From Dimargaris cristalligena (taxonomy: Eukaryota > Kickxellomycota > Dimargaritomycetes > Dimargaritales > Dimargaritaceae): DNA of 64,000 bases. Below are positions 9,427-21,783 of this stretch, piece by piece. The stretch lies in NCBI GenBank assembly GCA_027576995.1, contig JANBQC010000036.1:22234-86233 (forward strand), given 5' to 3'. The translations under genes and the position numbers were made by a program. The notes below the pieces were generated by a model. The model searched no databases. It was not told the DNA's origin and saw only the letters and a program-made list of their open reading frames with translations. Each line of letters starts with the position of its first letter. The stretch's first letter is position 1.

Positions 9427-11104
9427 GAATCCGGAAGTACGTGTGCGCTGATTCGGGGGTATCAAGCCTCCCTGGGACGCAGCTGTCATGTGAACTGGCC
9501 AGTTCTTTGGCTTTTCCAATCTTCCATTTTACCGTAGGCCAGTTGAGGAGGTTCCCTGTCGCCCGAATAATAAAGGAGATATGTTTTATACAATATAATA
9601 TAATATAGGTAGGGGGGTATTACTGCCCTTTTGATCGGAGCAGCTGCGTGTGGTTGGGGGGATGTGTGGCCTAAGCACCGGCCGTTATAGGCTGAAGAAG
9701 GGGGGGCCTATCGTTCGGCAGAAGAGGGCTCATCGCAGCCCCCGTGATTCGCACGACCATCCCCTCTTTACTGGAGGGAGGGCAAATCGGCCAAGTCGGG
9801 TGATGGATTGACGGCGACGACTCTATTATAATATCCACAGGCCAACGTGGGCATTCACTAGCCCTCTTCTGCCTCCTGAATCCGGGCTGATTCGTGTGGC
9901 CGTGGAAAGGCCCCTGGATGCGAGACCATTCCGCCCCCTGGGTTCCAAATCCCCTCCTTGCTAGCGATGGTCGCGCGATTCTTACTTAATGGGTCCCTAT
10001 CTAGAGGCTAGTTAATATGGCGACACAAAAGGGTGCGTGCGGACGCGTTTGGCAGTCGTCGCCATCGTAATCTTTAACGTAGCCGAAATCGTAATCGCAA
10101 GGGGATTAGTTAGAGGGTTAGTTAGGCGCATTAGCATCTTCGTCCGTCGCCGTCTCCGTCGTTGATGCTGCCCTCCCACTACTGGCCTTGGGGAGGACCT
10201 GCAGATTAAACAGAGTCTAACCCTCCCGGAAGAGCCAACCCCCTCCGCCCCATGACCATCCCCCCCTTCCTTAGTTTATTTAGAACATCCAGTAGAATCT
10301 GACCCACATCTTTCTCCCTTTCTCCTTGCTCTTCTGGTTAGAACTTGCCTGGCCTTAGAAGCTCTGCACGCGTCTTTTTCTTGTCTTCATATGTTTAGCT
10401 GTGTTTAGTTGCTTCCTTTGATATTCTTACATTACTTTGATTAGGTCTTTAATATTAATATATATATATTCAGACACACACGTAACTATCTATCTATCTA
10501 GCTATCTATAAATATTGCAGAATTCGTTTTGGATTGTTTTTTGGCTGGCCAAGACGACTCTCACTGCCCAATCCTTTTGGACTATTGCACCCCTGACCAA
10601 CGACCTCATCTGCCTCCGTTGCTCTAGCCCATCTCATTCCGGCCTTCCCTCTCAGCTCCCTCATTTCCGCCCCGTCCGCATTCCAACCTTTCACCAACAG
10701 GTACGCATCGTCTCCGTTAAGGCAAGCCCACGGCTGGCCACGTCTGGGGAATATACATATATACATACACTACTTCTAAATTGCCAGTCCTGTATAGAGA
10801 GAAACCTTCATATTGGCCTGCCTCGATAGAGCCTACCACATGACTGTTATTCGGTAACCCCCCTGTAGTTATTACTATCATTATCATTATCATTATTACT
10901 ATTACTATTATTATGCTGCCCTGCGTTCGGGGTGGGGGGCAGTCAGCCTACATTGCCAAGCACTCCTCCTTCACCTAACCTTCCCCCCTCCTATAATACC
11001 CTATTCTCTACACCCGCTTCCATAATTGCCATGCTACAGAAACTGGGTGCCATAGTCACCTGACCTCGTCTCACACTCCTCCACTCCCTTCACCGCAGTG
11101 TATA
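9427..11104 (+). promoter_or_regulatory. Long upstream region of the RRM gene, probable leader exons and introns
   Basis: No protein-coding signal was seen. A (TATC)n run lies at about 10486-10510, followed by the acceptor AATATTGCAG at 10509-10518. A strong donor CAACAG|GTACGC lies at 10700, and the acceptor ACCGCAG ends at 11098, six bases before the RRM start codon. I infer a non-coding leader exon of about 10519-10699 spliced to 11099. The 9430-10260 part shows only G- and C-rich runs and no recognisable RNA gene. Confidence 0.4.
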
Positions 11105-12849
11105 ATGGCTGATCCGCAACCTGGTAAGTGTACATTAGAGTTAGTTACTTAATTTAGTTTCTTAGCTAATTAGTTAATTAGTTGCCTCCTTCACATGAAG
11201 GTTGAATCAGCCCACTGCCCATGGCGTGGGGCCAGCATCACCATTAATCGCCCCCGTCAACCTCTCCTCCCCCCTAACTCCAACTCCCCTGGGCCGTTCC
11301 CATTGATCACCCCCCCCTCTTTTCTAGGAGCCTGGGGCCATTCCTCCCCCCACCTTTCCGACCACGCCCAGTCCGCCGCGGACATGTCTTCCACCACCCC
11401 GGGGAAGCTATTCATTGGTGGCCTGAGCTGGGAAACCACCAACGACTCCTTGCTCAACTACTTTTCCACCTTCGGCACCGTCGTCGAACACATGGTTATG
11501 CGGGACCAGTACACTGGCCGTTCGCGCGGTTTCGGCTTTGTGCGCTTCGCTGACTCGGCCGTGGTCGACCAGGTGGTCCAAAAGGAACACTACATTGACG
11601 GTAAAAAGGTGGATCCTAAAGTGGCCGTCCCCAAAGAAGACCAATCCCAGCAGGAGCTTCACGACCGTGTCGAAAACAAGAACAAGGTATTCGTGGGCCA
11701 CGTTCCCATCACTACCACTCAGGATCAGTTTCGCCAGTTCTTTGAGCAGTTTGGCCCCGTAGTTGCCGCTACCCTGATTCACGATAAGGCCACCAACAAG
11801 TCGCGGGGATTCGGCTTCGTTAGTTTTGCTACCGAGGAGGGCTATCTCAAGTCCCTCAACGCCCACGAAGCTACCATTAGTGACCAGTTTGTAAGTGCCC
11901 TTCTATGTAAAGATCAATTCGGATAGAATGGATCCGTAGAGTCTCCTTGCCCCCCCCAAATCACATTCACTATGGTTTAACCGGCCTTCCGTCGTTTGTA
12001 ATGTTGTCGCACACCTACTCCTCCCCCACCGTATAGTTGGATATTAAACCAGCGGAGCGCCGTCATGCCCGCCAGAAACCCGAGACTCCCTTTGGCGCCT
12101 ACTACGACATGGTCGGTGGACGGGAATACGCCAGTGAGCGCTTTGGTCGGCGCGGTGCCCCCCGGAGTCGTGGTCCCAGCCGAGGCCGCGGGCGCGGGGG
12201 CCATTATTGGGCCAACGGCCGCTACCGGAACAATCCCGAAGCCGCTTTCCCCCCTAATGCCCCGGTATACCCCCCCTACGGATTTGGCTACGTCTACGGA
12301 CAGCAGGACTTTGGCCGCCCCAACAGCTACGATCCCGCCTCAGGAAACCCTTCGGCGTTTTACGGCCGTCCCTATCCGGGAGTCTACTCCGAGTATCCCC
12401 AGTCGGGGGTGGGCGAACCCACCTCCGGCGCACTGGCCGGTGCCCAGTCCCTTGCCGGGAGCGCTTACCCGAACTGGCCCTCGTCAGGCGGCGTTCTGGC
12501 CGCTGGCCAAGCCGGGTCCTCGGCCGGGGGTTCCATGGCCGCCGGTCTACCCAGCGGTCCTAATCCGTCGTTTGGGGCCGAGGCTGGCTCGGACTCCTAC
12601 GCCAGCCCCTACTACCCCTACCGACCCTCCGCTGGGCATCCCCAGGCCAGTAACCCCAACTTACAGCCCTACACCAGTTTGTATGGCTCTCAAGGCGGTT
12701 CCTACATCCCCGCCTCAGTCGAGAATGGCTCCTATTTGTCAACCCCCGCTGGCATTAGTCAGTCCGCGAATAACCCGGGCGCCGCCCACGGGGACGACGG
12801 ATCAGGCCTGCCGACTGCAACATCAATGGGCTTCCAGCCCTACTCCTAA
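11105..12849 (+). CDS. Two-RRM hnRNP, Musashi/Hrp1/DAZAP1-like RNA-binding protein
   Basis: Three exons (11105-11123, 11328-11890, 12037-12849) give 464 residues. Exon 1 encodes only MADPQP plus one base. Its donor CTG|GTAAGT and the acceptor TTTTCTAG are in phase with exon 2. RRM1 (about 33-110) has RNP2 LFIGGL and RNP1 RGFGFVRF. RRM2 (about 118-190) has VFVGHV and RGFGFVSF. After the second intron come KPAERRHARQ, an RG-rich patch (about 225-250) and a Gly/Tyr/Pro/Ser-rich low-complexity tail to the end. Proteins of this layout bind mRNA 3' regions and act in cleavage, export or translation control. The tail could support phase separation. An unspliced start at ATG 11383 would lose only the first 31 residues, which lie outside the domains. 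Confidence 0.85.
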
Positions 12850-14646
12850 GCCGTTTACTCTCTCTCCCTCCCCGCTATTTATGTTTTTTAACTCTGCTTT
12901 GCGCTAGCCCTCAACTATTTTGTTCTGTTTTGTTTTGGAATGATTCGGATTATGTACATGTTATGACGATGTATATCTTGCCTCCCCACTCTTCTTTTTG
13001 CCAACTCTCTCTTCATTGTTTAAACCTTGTTATTCCTTGATTTTTTGGTGGGTTTTCCCCGTCCAATTCGCTTTTGTTGCCAAATCTTGGCTTGTGTTAC
13101 GCGTGATTTTGTTCACTGTACAGACGTCCTTTTTATATATATATATATTTCATTATTTTCATTATCTTAGTTATAGTAAACCATAATGTTGCCTTTCTTC
13201 ATTCCGAAATGGTTCCTTTGGGTCTTTGTCAACATGGTCCCATTGTTTCGTACCTGAGCTTGGGCGGTCTGCACCGCGCTCATCTGTCCAGACTGCATGC
13301 TTTATCGAACCACCTAAATTGAGTTGCGACGAGTTCATGCATGCGCGCGCGTGTGTAACCAATGAAGTGACTGCTTTCTTCGCTTTACCCGTTATTGTCT
13401 ATGCGCCAGGATCTTGGTCATTATTCCCACCTCCCTCTCCCTCGCTTTCTCTCTGTCGTGTTAAATCCGTATCACCGTGAAAACGGCCCAGTCCTAACCC
13501 AATTACTGCCATCGTCCAATGCTAATATACAGGGATTCTTTAGCGCACCGGTATCGTATCGCTTCTTGTACCAACGGTAAGTAATAGGTGACAAAGTGTA
13601 GTCATATCCCCTTCTCTCTTAGTACCATTCTTCGTATGGACAGGGGTATACTTAATCGGGGTGGCCCGGTAGATGACAGAATGACGTGTTTATAATAAAT
13701 GCCATACGAAGAGAACTACCGCGTGAATAATAATAATAATAATAATTGAAATAAAATAAACATAACGTAAACCGAACCGAGCGCGACCAAATGTCAATTG
13801 ACGAATATAATGGAAGCGAGCTATGTAAACAAATAGAAGTCGAATTACAAGGTTGAATATCTTATAAGCAAGACGAGGAGGAGGGGGGGATGAAATAAGA
13901 AACGGTTCCGATTCGAAATCAACCGGATGGCATAACCTCGTACATAAACTAGGTTCAAGCTTGGTAATAATTTAGGATGTAGGAAAGGCAGAGAAGAGAG
14001 GTAATGGTGTTGCATAGGCAGCGGGCCCCGTTAGAAATATAGAGGAGGCCCAAATGCCACAGGAGAAGGAGGATATAATTGGCATTCCAGATATACCCCC
14101 TTTTATAGGAAAGAAGGGCAACTAAAAAACGATTCAGCACTGGTCGACTGATATTACTCATCTGGAGGCCACGAAGATGGAGGAACGTAGGGTCAGTGGT
14201 CGAATGAACAGGTAAAAATGGTGAAAAGCTATATTAAGCAGCAGTCCAGCCACTACCATTACCACTGCAACGAAAAACACCTCCCCGTTTTAAAAAGCGA
14301 AGGAGTCCGAGAAAACCAAAGAAAATGCGTTTAAATAGTAAAAAGAAACGAATATAAAAAGATAATGTATAGGAATATATGACCCCCCTCACGCCGACCA
14401 ATGCAGTTTAGGATGCCATTGCGAAGGGGTGATACCATAGAGGCTTGAAGGATTAGGAGGTGGTCACTGACCGACACAAGCTAGAGTACACGGTGGTACT
14501 ATACTACGAATGGGGAGGACCTTACCACGTCGGAGTCGCAAGGGAGGGGAAGCGGGCAAGTTACTATAAAGGTCCCCTATTCAGTGAAAGCAAATGGCAA
14601 GGGGGGGGTGAGTTAAGAAACGCGAAAGGGGCAGGAGGTGTATAGT
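12850..14646. other. Intergenic between convergent genes, no gene seen
   Basis: This is the 3' flank of the RRM gene (T-rich, with a TATATATATATAT run near 13135) facing the 3' end of the PAK gene. A TAA/AAT trinucleotide run lies at about 13726-13746. The many short frames lack family similarity. Confidence 0.5.
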
Positions 14647-17252
14647 CTATTTGTAACGGAACCGCAGGAGGGGCGATAGCTCCTTTAATGGCCCGGATTT
14701 GGTCAAAAACTCGTGGCGTAGCAAATCAGTGGAGTTCGCCCGGCTCGTGATGTCCACGCACAAACATTCGGCAAGGAACGACTTCAGCTCAGGACTGAGT
14801 ACTTCGGGCTTCTTGAGTGTGGGGGTTCCGTTGGTGGCAATCAAGTACAGGGCCTTGAGGGGTTCCTCATCCAGGTATGGTGGCTCGTTCTCAATCATCT
14901 CAATGGCCATGATACCGAGGGACCAAATGTCAACCTTGGGTCCGTAGGACTTTTGCTTCACCACTTCGGGCGCCATCCAGTACGGGGTACCGACCATGGT
15001 CGAGCGTTTACTGTGGGCCTCCGACAGTTTGGCGCAGAACCCGAAATCAGTAATCTTAACCTGTCCTTCGATGCCCATCAGGATATTGTCACTCTTGATG
15101 TCCCGGTGGATAATGCTCTGGGAATGGAGGTGTTGTAAGCCCTTGGTAACTTCGAAACAAATCGTGGCAATCTGACGCTCCGAGAGATTATTGTTGTCAA
15201 TGATATCCGTGAGAGCACCGCCCTCCATATATTCCATAACCACCCAGAGCTCCATGCTGTGAATAAGGAAACTCTCAATGTAGTTGACAATATTGGGGTG
15301 CTGGGACTCTTTCATCACGATAATCTCATTGACTAGGAGCTCCTTCCGGGGTTGGCTGGACAGGTCCATCTGTTTGATGGCGACCTTCTGGCCGGTGGCC
15401 AGCGACCGCGCCACGTAGACGGAGCCCGACGCGCCCTGCCCCACCTTCTTAATCTTCTGGTACAACACCTTGGGATCCTGCTGCGACACAATCGAACGGA
15501 GCTTGGTCATGATTTGGGCCTCCGACATGGTCGATAGCCGCTGCTCCTTGGGAGGCGCCTTGGGTTGAACTTGGAGGTTATTCATTTTACCGGTCAAGGC
15601 GGCCAGGGCATCGCTCTTGGCCTTTTCCACCGATGACTGCGACGAAGGGGCGGTGGGTGGGGCTTGGGCCATGCCTGCAACCGGTAGAGTGGGAGTGGAC
15701 AGTTTCTGATGCAGGCTAGTAGGTTCCTGGTCGAAAAGGACCGACATACGCTGGGGGAGTTCGGGTAGCTTGGGGGAGACCCGTTTGGGGGCCGGGGGAT
15801 TGGTGGGCCGGGAGTGCGTATAAGCCGGGGAGGCCGGCGCAAGGGCCGCTGGTGGGGGAGGTGGCGGCGGTGGGGCCACCGAGTAGGCACCGTTGGTGGG
15901 TTTAGGCAATTCCTCGGGAGGCCAGCCGCCTGGCGGGTTGGAGGTGGTAGGGTTCTTGGGAATAAGTCCCTGCCATTTCCCAGGGGGTTGGGTCATACCG
16001 TACATATCCGGTGCAGGCTCCTGTTCGTTGTTCTTCGTGTAAAAGTCCAGAACATCGAGTACGGCTTGCGGGTTCTTGGTATAGTCGTCCTTCGTAATAG
16101 CGGACTGCTGGAGCAGCTTGGCCCATTGGTCAGGCAATCCCTGTGGACCAGCAAATCGTCGGTAGAAGTGAGGCATAGGGTAGGGATCAAGGCAGTCCCG
16201 ATATATGAAAGTGTAAGTATGGGGTTAGGGATAGTTCAGTCGATCCAGGCAGGCCTGCGAGTGAGACGGGCCTAAGCCTACTTTTGTGAAAGGCTGTAAT
16301 GAGGGGATGGTCGATGACTTACCGTGAACATGCCGCTGAGCTGGTCAAAGCCCACGTGGACCTTGTGTTGGAAGTCCGTTGGACTCGAAACATCCATTAT
16401 AAGGGGGCATCTCTATCAACCGCGGGATGTAGCATTGCAGTTGGTCCATAGCAGGGGGTATTAGGCCAAGGCGGATAAACAAATGGTGAGAATCGCCAAC
16501 GTATACCGGGTTAGCACGGGGGAGGGGTTTGGAAACTATTCACCCACCCTATAAATATCCAGAGGGTCCTTTTGCCTTGGGTTGGATTGGGGAGGGAGAT
16601 ACCCATCCGAGTCAAGTCAGAACATACCTCATAGATGGCATCGAGCCACGAATATAATTCCTCGTCACCTTTGCAGGATAGGTAGTAGTCCTTGTCTTTG
16701 GTCTTGATTTCGATGCAGTATTGGCGAACCTGGCATCGCGAAATACCGATCACATCTTTTAGGAAAATGACCGTATTGGCTTGATAGGTATTCTAAAAGG
16801 GGGAGGGGGAGTATATATAGAAGAGGGGGCGGCAAACAGGGGAACCGACCAAATCCAAAGGAAAAATGGGCCCGGGACTCGTTGGTGAGAATATTGCTTG
16901 GAACCTGTAGTAGCACAAGTGGCCTTGGGTCACCAAGTCGCGCTCCACTGCTGACTGGAGTCCTCGACAAGGCGAAAGAGGCACGTCCAACTCGAGCGGA
17001 GGGGCGCACCATCTGGTAAGTAGGGCCAGAGGGGCTTTGGCGCCTAAGGCGGTTCGCGTCCAGATGAGGGGGTAGCGGGGTCATCTGGAGGACCATCTCC
17101 CAAATACACGGGCGGCCGGCTGGAATACGTACCTCATTGCGATGAAAAGTTATGGTGCCCTCGCGCAGTAGGGTCCAACGCTTGGACCACAGCCAGGACC
17201 GGATCCCATCCTCTTTGATTGACAGGTATCCCTTTTTGAACACCGAGGTCAT
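14647..17252 (-). CDS. PAK/Cla4-type Ser/Thr kinase (PH-CRIB-kinase)
   Basis: Four exons on the minus strand (17252-17133, 16792-16628, 16412-16323, 16140-14647) give 622 residues with continuous phase. Residues 1-95 form a PH domain ([19 protein letters not shown] ... [11 protein letters not shown]). Residues 102-125 form the CRIB motif [14 protein letters not shown], continuing into [10 protein letters not shown] Pro-rich linker includes a run of eight prolines. The kinase domain at about 355-605 has the loop [25 protein letters not shown] and GTPYWMAPE, all intact. The PH plus CRIB arrangement defines the Cla4/Skm1 class, effectors of Cdc42/Rac in polarity, septation and hyphal growth. The PH part directs it to phosphoinositide-rich membrane. 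Exon 3 starts [11 protein letters not shown], which matches the PH-CRIB junction of this class. Confidence 0.95.
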
Positions 17253-18308
17253 GGTCGGGAAAGTCGGGGAGAAGGGTCGAACGGTGGGGGGTGGAAAGGG
17301 TCAGGGAGAAAAAAGAGATATCCGAATAGTAGAGCGAGGGTGAAGATGAGTTAGGGTTGGTAAAGGAAGAAGGGGCGGCACGAACTGAGGGGAGGGTTGG
17401 GCCAGGGACCGGATGAGCGCACAGCGAATAAAGTGAGAGTTGAGCCCGGGGAAGTATAGAGGGTTAGGCTTAGTTAGGGAATTTGGGAATAGGGTGGGGG
17501 AGGCACAGGAAAAAAAGAGAGGGGATCCAAAAGCGGAGGCCAAAGGGAACTCAGTAAGTAGACCAAAGCGGGTAGGGCCGATGGAAACCGCCAAAAAGAC
17601 AGCAGGTGAAGCGAAGATGAGGCAGCCGGACTTGGGTATTTATAGGGTTATATATAGTTGGTGATAAATATATATATATATATATATGTTATATGCGTAT
17701 TGTAGAGGGGAGATTGGGTGAGAGGGGGGTACGAAGGAGGGCTATATAATAGGTAGGTGGGTGTATGCATATAGCCAAGGAATGGAATAGCAGCGGCTGG
17801 CACAAGGAAGCGGGAATAAGAGGAGAGGAGGAGGGGTCTTGGTTATATATATAGCTATCTGTAAGTATATATGCTAGAAGACCACCTCTTGGGTATATAA
17901 GGGCTAGAACTAGTTTGGGACCTCCCCGACCGAACTGCCGTACTTTCGGCCAGGCTCCAAAGAAGCCGCCCACCTCGTCGGGGTTGAGAGGCCGTTGCCG
18001 TCGCCGTTGTCGCCGTCTGCGTCCCTGGAGTAAAGGCTAAGCCACATTGAGGGCTTCGACTGCTAGGGAAGGGTATATAGTGTACCACACCACCACGTGT
18101 GTAGGCGGGCGGTTGGTTGGTGATGGTAGAAATTATTCGGCTCCTCCCCCCTTTATTCCCTCCCCCCTCTCTCCTGTATCACGCCGACGGGGCCCTCCCA
18201 TTCTGGCCGGTCCTTGTCCTTGGTATCTACTACTGCTTGAATCCACCCTTCGTTAACTTCGTCAGTGACCGTTGTTCATTCCAAGCCATTTAGTTCCCTC
18301 GCCTCACC
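17253..18308. promoter_or_regulatory. Divergent promoter region between the PAK gene and the unknown gene at 18309
   Basis: The half next to the PAK gene is purine-rich on the plus strand (GGGGA/AGAGG), that is C/T-rich in the transcribed sense of PAK. An alternating TA tract lies at about 17667-17688. No gene was seen. Confidence 0.4.
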
Positions 18309-19409
18309 ATGAATTCCGCCGGCTCCGGGCCCTCGGCCACGGGTCACTCCGAAAATGCCTGGGAGGCCGTTCGTGAGATGGTCCACAAGCGCATCGTCAC
18401 CTTTATCCATCTGCGACGGGTAGTGGGCTCCACCCAGTCCCTATTCTTCAATACCATCATCATCCCCCCGGAGGACATGGCCGCGTTTTATAACAACATT
18501 CGGATGCGTCAACGGTAGGTTCCCCCTCAGTTCCCTCTTTAAACCGGCGTCTATACTCAGTGACCACCTCTGCTGTGTAGGGGAGGCCGCTTGACCTACC
18601 TACCCTACTCCTACGGTGTTGGCCCAAGCTAATGCCCGTATAATAAACAAACAATTTGATACCCCTCCCACCCATTTTGATGGCGACCCCCCCTCCCTTC
18701 CTTTAGCACCCACCAGTTTCTGACTCTGGGCATTAGCCTGGGCCCTATCCTCGATATCACCAATCCCAATGACTTCCTCAAGGCCCTCAGTATATTAATG
18801 AACGAGTACCACGACTACATCGCCGAGGGAGAGAAACAACGCAAGAAAACCTTCTTTCGCAAGTCCCGGACGGCCGAAGAGACCCTCCTCCTCAACGCGT
18901 CCCATACTACCGGCAACAATGGACTGGCCTCCATCAACTCCAATGGATCGGCCCCGCTGGGTGTCGCCAACGGACCAAATCACCATGCCGTTTCGGGCAC
19001 GCTTTCCTCCTCCTCTCCCTACGCGGGACATTCTTCCGCTGGCCCATCGAACTCCTACTATGTTTTTTTGCCCGAGGGAATGGACTTCAACTACCTAGAC
19101 GTCCGCCATTTCCCCTTTGACCTCGACTATATCCAAACCTTTGATACGCTATGCGAAGTGATTTGCCTGGTGTATAACCGGCTGTCCGATACCATCAACA
19201 CCCTGGTCGAGTCCCCCGCGCTCCAGGACATGATCACCAAAATCGATGGCAAATTTAAGAAAATTATTCATTTGGTCCTCAAAGAACTGGATGAGCTGGC
19301 CCGCCAGTTAATCCAAGATGAATTCTTCACCCTTGGGTTTTGCGAGGCCACCAAAACAAGTATGGCCATTGGTTCCAACTCAGTACCAATATGGGACAAT
19401 GATGTGTAG
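18309..19409 (+). CDS. Protein of unknown function, helical, 302 residues
   Basis: Two exons, 18309-18514 and 18707-19409, join in phase at Arg (CG|C). The first exon begins with a short Ser/Gly-rich lead, then WEAVREMVHKRIVTFIHLRR. The second has FLTLGISLGPILDITNPNDF, a Lys/Arg-rich region, a Ser/Asn/Gly-rich insert (about 125-175) and a well-structured C-terminal half (LPEGMDFNYLDVRHFPFDLD through FKKIIHLVLKELDELARQLI). The structured N and C parts interrupted by a low-complexity loop look like a conserved fungal protein. I could not place it in a named family. There is no signal peptide, membrane segment or catalytic motif. Confidence 0.75.
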
Positions 19410-19835
19410 CAACTGCCCTCGACTGAGAGTGCGGATACCTTTCTACCGGTCCCTCATCTGACTTAACAGGTGGTTTAGGTTCAGACAACGTGCTACCATC
19501 TGCTGCTACTCTCTCCTTATACCATTACCATTACCATTACTATTATTATTACTACTATTACCACTACCCCCTTTCCCCTCACCCCCATTGCCAAAATACC
19601 TTTGGCGATTTAACTTGCACTATTAACCCCCCGTCTCCTCACGTATATTTGTTGGCTATACAATAAACCCTTCCTCCTAAGCCCAGCCGGGTCCCAATGT
19701 ACTTATTACCGCGTATTCCCAGTGTATTAGCTGTATTTATTATTATTATTATTATGGGTGGGTATTCCTGCGGCGTAATGGTCACCAAGTATGGCCCATC
19801 TCCCAATGGATATATACAATGGCCAAAATCACTCC
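19410..19835. other. Intergenic between convergent genes, no gene seen
   Basis: Contains trinucleotide-like runs (ACCATT/ATT) at about 19518-19565 and 19737-19755. No coding signal. Confidence 0.5.
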
Positions 19836-21783
19836 CTACCACCACAGCTTTTCGAACTCTTTGAAAAGTGGCCTTCGCCTTCGGCCCAGCAAATGTTGAA
19901 CGGCTTCCATCATTTCCCGCTGGTCTCGTTTCCCCCTATTATAGTCTAATGACATTAGCCGAGACAAAGAAAAAAAACCCTCCCCGTAACATATCGGGCA
20001 ATCATTTAATTCGTAAGGCTAGGAAGGGGGAGATGAGTGTCCCATTCGTGAACTCACATAGGACAAGGGTCCCTTTGGAGTGTCGAGCTAAGGACCTTAC
20101 GCTACTCAGGGGGTCAGTTTCGGACCACTTCACTTACCTTTGACCGTTTGGATCAGTACCATGAACTAATCGGAATTAGAATTAGAGGAAGTCGATAAGA
20201 AAAAGGGGTTTTATAAGGTTGGGCGTTAAGTAGACATACACCAGGGCTAATGAATAACACATGGGCTTGCGCTAATGTGGCAACCATCAATTACAAATGT
20301 GCTATCCGCCCGGACCTCGCATTCCTTTGACCGAGTTCCCCTTGGTCCACCCGGTCAAAGGGAATACTGACTTACGTCGTTGTAGGTGAGCTGGGAGCGG
20401 GCCTTTTGAAAGAACGCGGCCCCATCGACGGATTCCCGAGATGCCATCGTGGGTCGTGGACTAGGGCTGAGGGGGTAGCGGTCCAGGGGGATATTCGGTG
20501 GTTTCGAGAACATGGTTTCGGGTCGAGTAGTGCCTCCAGGAGTAGGTACAAAGCGAACCCGACTCGTCTTAGCAGCATTGGGATCGGGCCGTTTAGTCTC
20601 TAAGTGAACGGGATCATACACCGGGGACGGTTGGACGGCGTAGGGATCGATATAGGAGACGGACGGTTCGTCCATAAAATTCGTCGACCCTGCTGGTTCC
20701 CCACCGGGCGACTAGTTAATTCCAAATCACGAGGAAAACCATAAGCTTATTAGTATAGGCTAGGGTCGATGCCTAAAGTACCAACCACTGCTCGATTTGA
20801 CGCAGTTTTATTTTACCAAGTCCGCGCTGTCGTTGCGAACTTCCTGGTCCATGCAGGGCGAACCATCTCCTCCTCCTAGATCCATCACTAACGTACATGG
20901 ATGCGCACGGGCGGTGGCCCTATTACCCTTGACCCGGGCTCCTCGGCTTGATCCATCGTGTGCATAATGACGCTTTTAAGGTCCTGGTAGCGGGTCAGCG
21001 ATTCGGTCAACTTATCGATTTGCTGATCCCTGGTGCGCTTGTCCAACATTAACAATACCATGCCAATTTCTGGAAATGATGGTCAGTGAGAAATTCAACG
21101 CAGCGGCTCAGCCTTGAATACAGTGAGTAATGATCATCCTTATCGCTTCTCCCAACGGATACCGCACCGTACTTCTCTCCCTAAGTGAACCATGGGTTCA
21201 TTTGGTATGAGGATGTTCTAGTCATAATTTATTGGTGACTCGCCAATGGCCAAGGACTACACCACAGTAGGGTAGTCCCACTGGGCGACTAACTTACTTC
21301 TCTTCACAGGCCCGTCGTAGATGTTCAACCTCCTCAGTCAACTCTGTGGATTGGGGTCCAGTATAGTAGTGCATCACAACCGAAATGCGAATAAAGCGCC
21401 TCCACTATGAACTCGGGGTGTTTCTTACCAATATAACGGGGATCGATTGTATGGCGGGGGTTAAATCCTTTGTTAGGGCGAGTCATACTTGCCTATAATC
21501 CTGCCGGCCTTAGTGTCCAGCTCGTCTGTTAACCGCACCATTTCGCTTGTTTTACCGACAATCTAGGCAACCGCATACCAGGTGCGAGTACAAGTCAGTT
21601 ATGTGGCCCAGTAAGCAATCAAAAGACGCAAATAAAATTATGGCGGCCATCTTGGGCGTAAATGCCATGTCCCTCAAGTCCCTTTTAGGCAATCAAAGTG
21701 ACCTGATTTACCTGCCGGGCAAAGGCCTCTCGGATTAAACGGATACCAGTCTCCAGTTGCCGGTCGTTTGGTGGAGTGGTCAT
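19836..21783 (-). CDS. Coiled-coil protein of the At4g15545-like family
   Basis: My model has eight exons on the minus strand: 21783-21712, 21562-21493, 21343-21298, 21180-21173, 21069-20897, 20711-20376, 20165-20138 and 19945-19836. The total is 843 bases, 280 residues. Residues 1-125 are a long coiled coil (VRLTDELDTKAG, LTEEVEHLRRACEE, LDKRTRDQQIDKLTESL). A Pro/Ser-rich linker follows, then a C-terminal domain starting FFQKARSQLTYNDF and continuing VLIQTVKDYN to EFEKL. That domain matches the FF..ARSRLSYEQF...VKELN block known from the uncharacterised plant At4g15545 family, from memory of the family. Intron 2 has a GC donor (ATAG|GCAAGT). An 8-nt exon is needed to keep frame. The exon-D end is uncertain: CAT|GTACGT (used) or AGG|GTAATA, both in phase. 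Function unknown; coiled-coil family members are thought to be scaffold-like. Confidence 0.65.

Noticed and set aside
12065..12907. 280-codon second frame over the last exon of the RRM gene
   Set aside because: Pro/Thr-rich shadow. The other frame joins the RRM domains in phase and has the RG patch.
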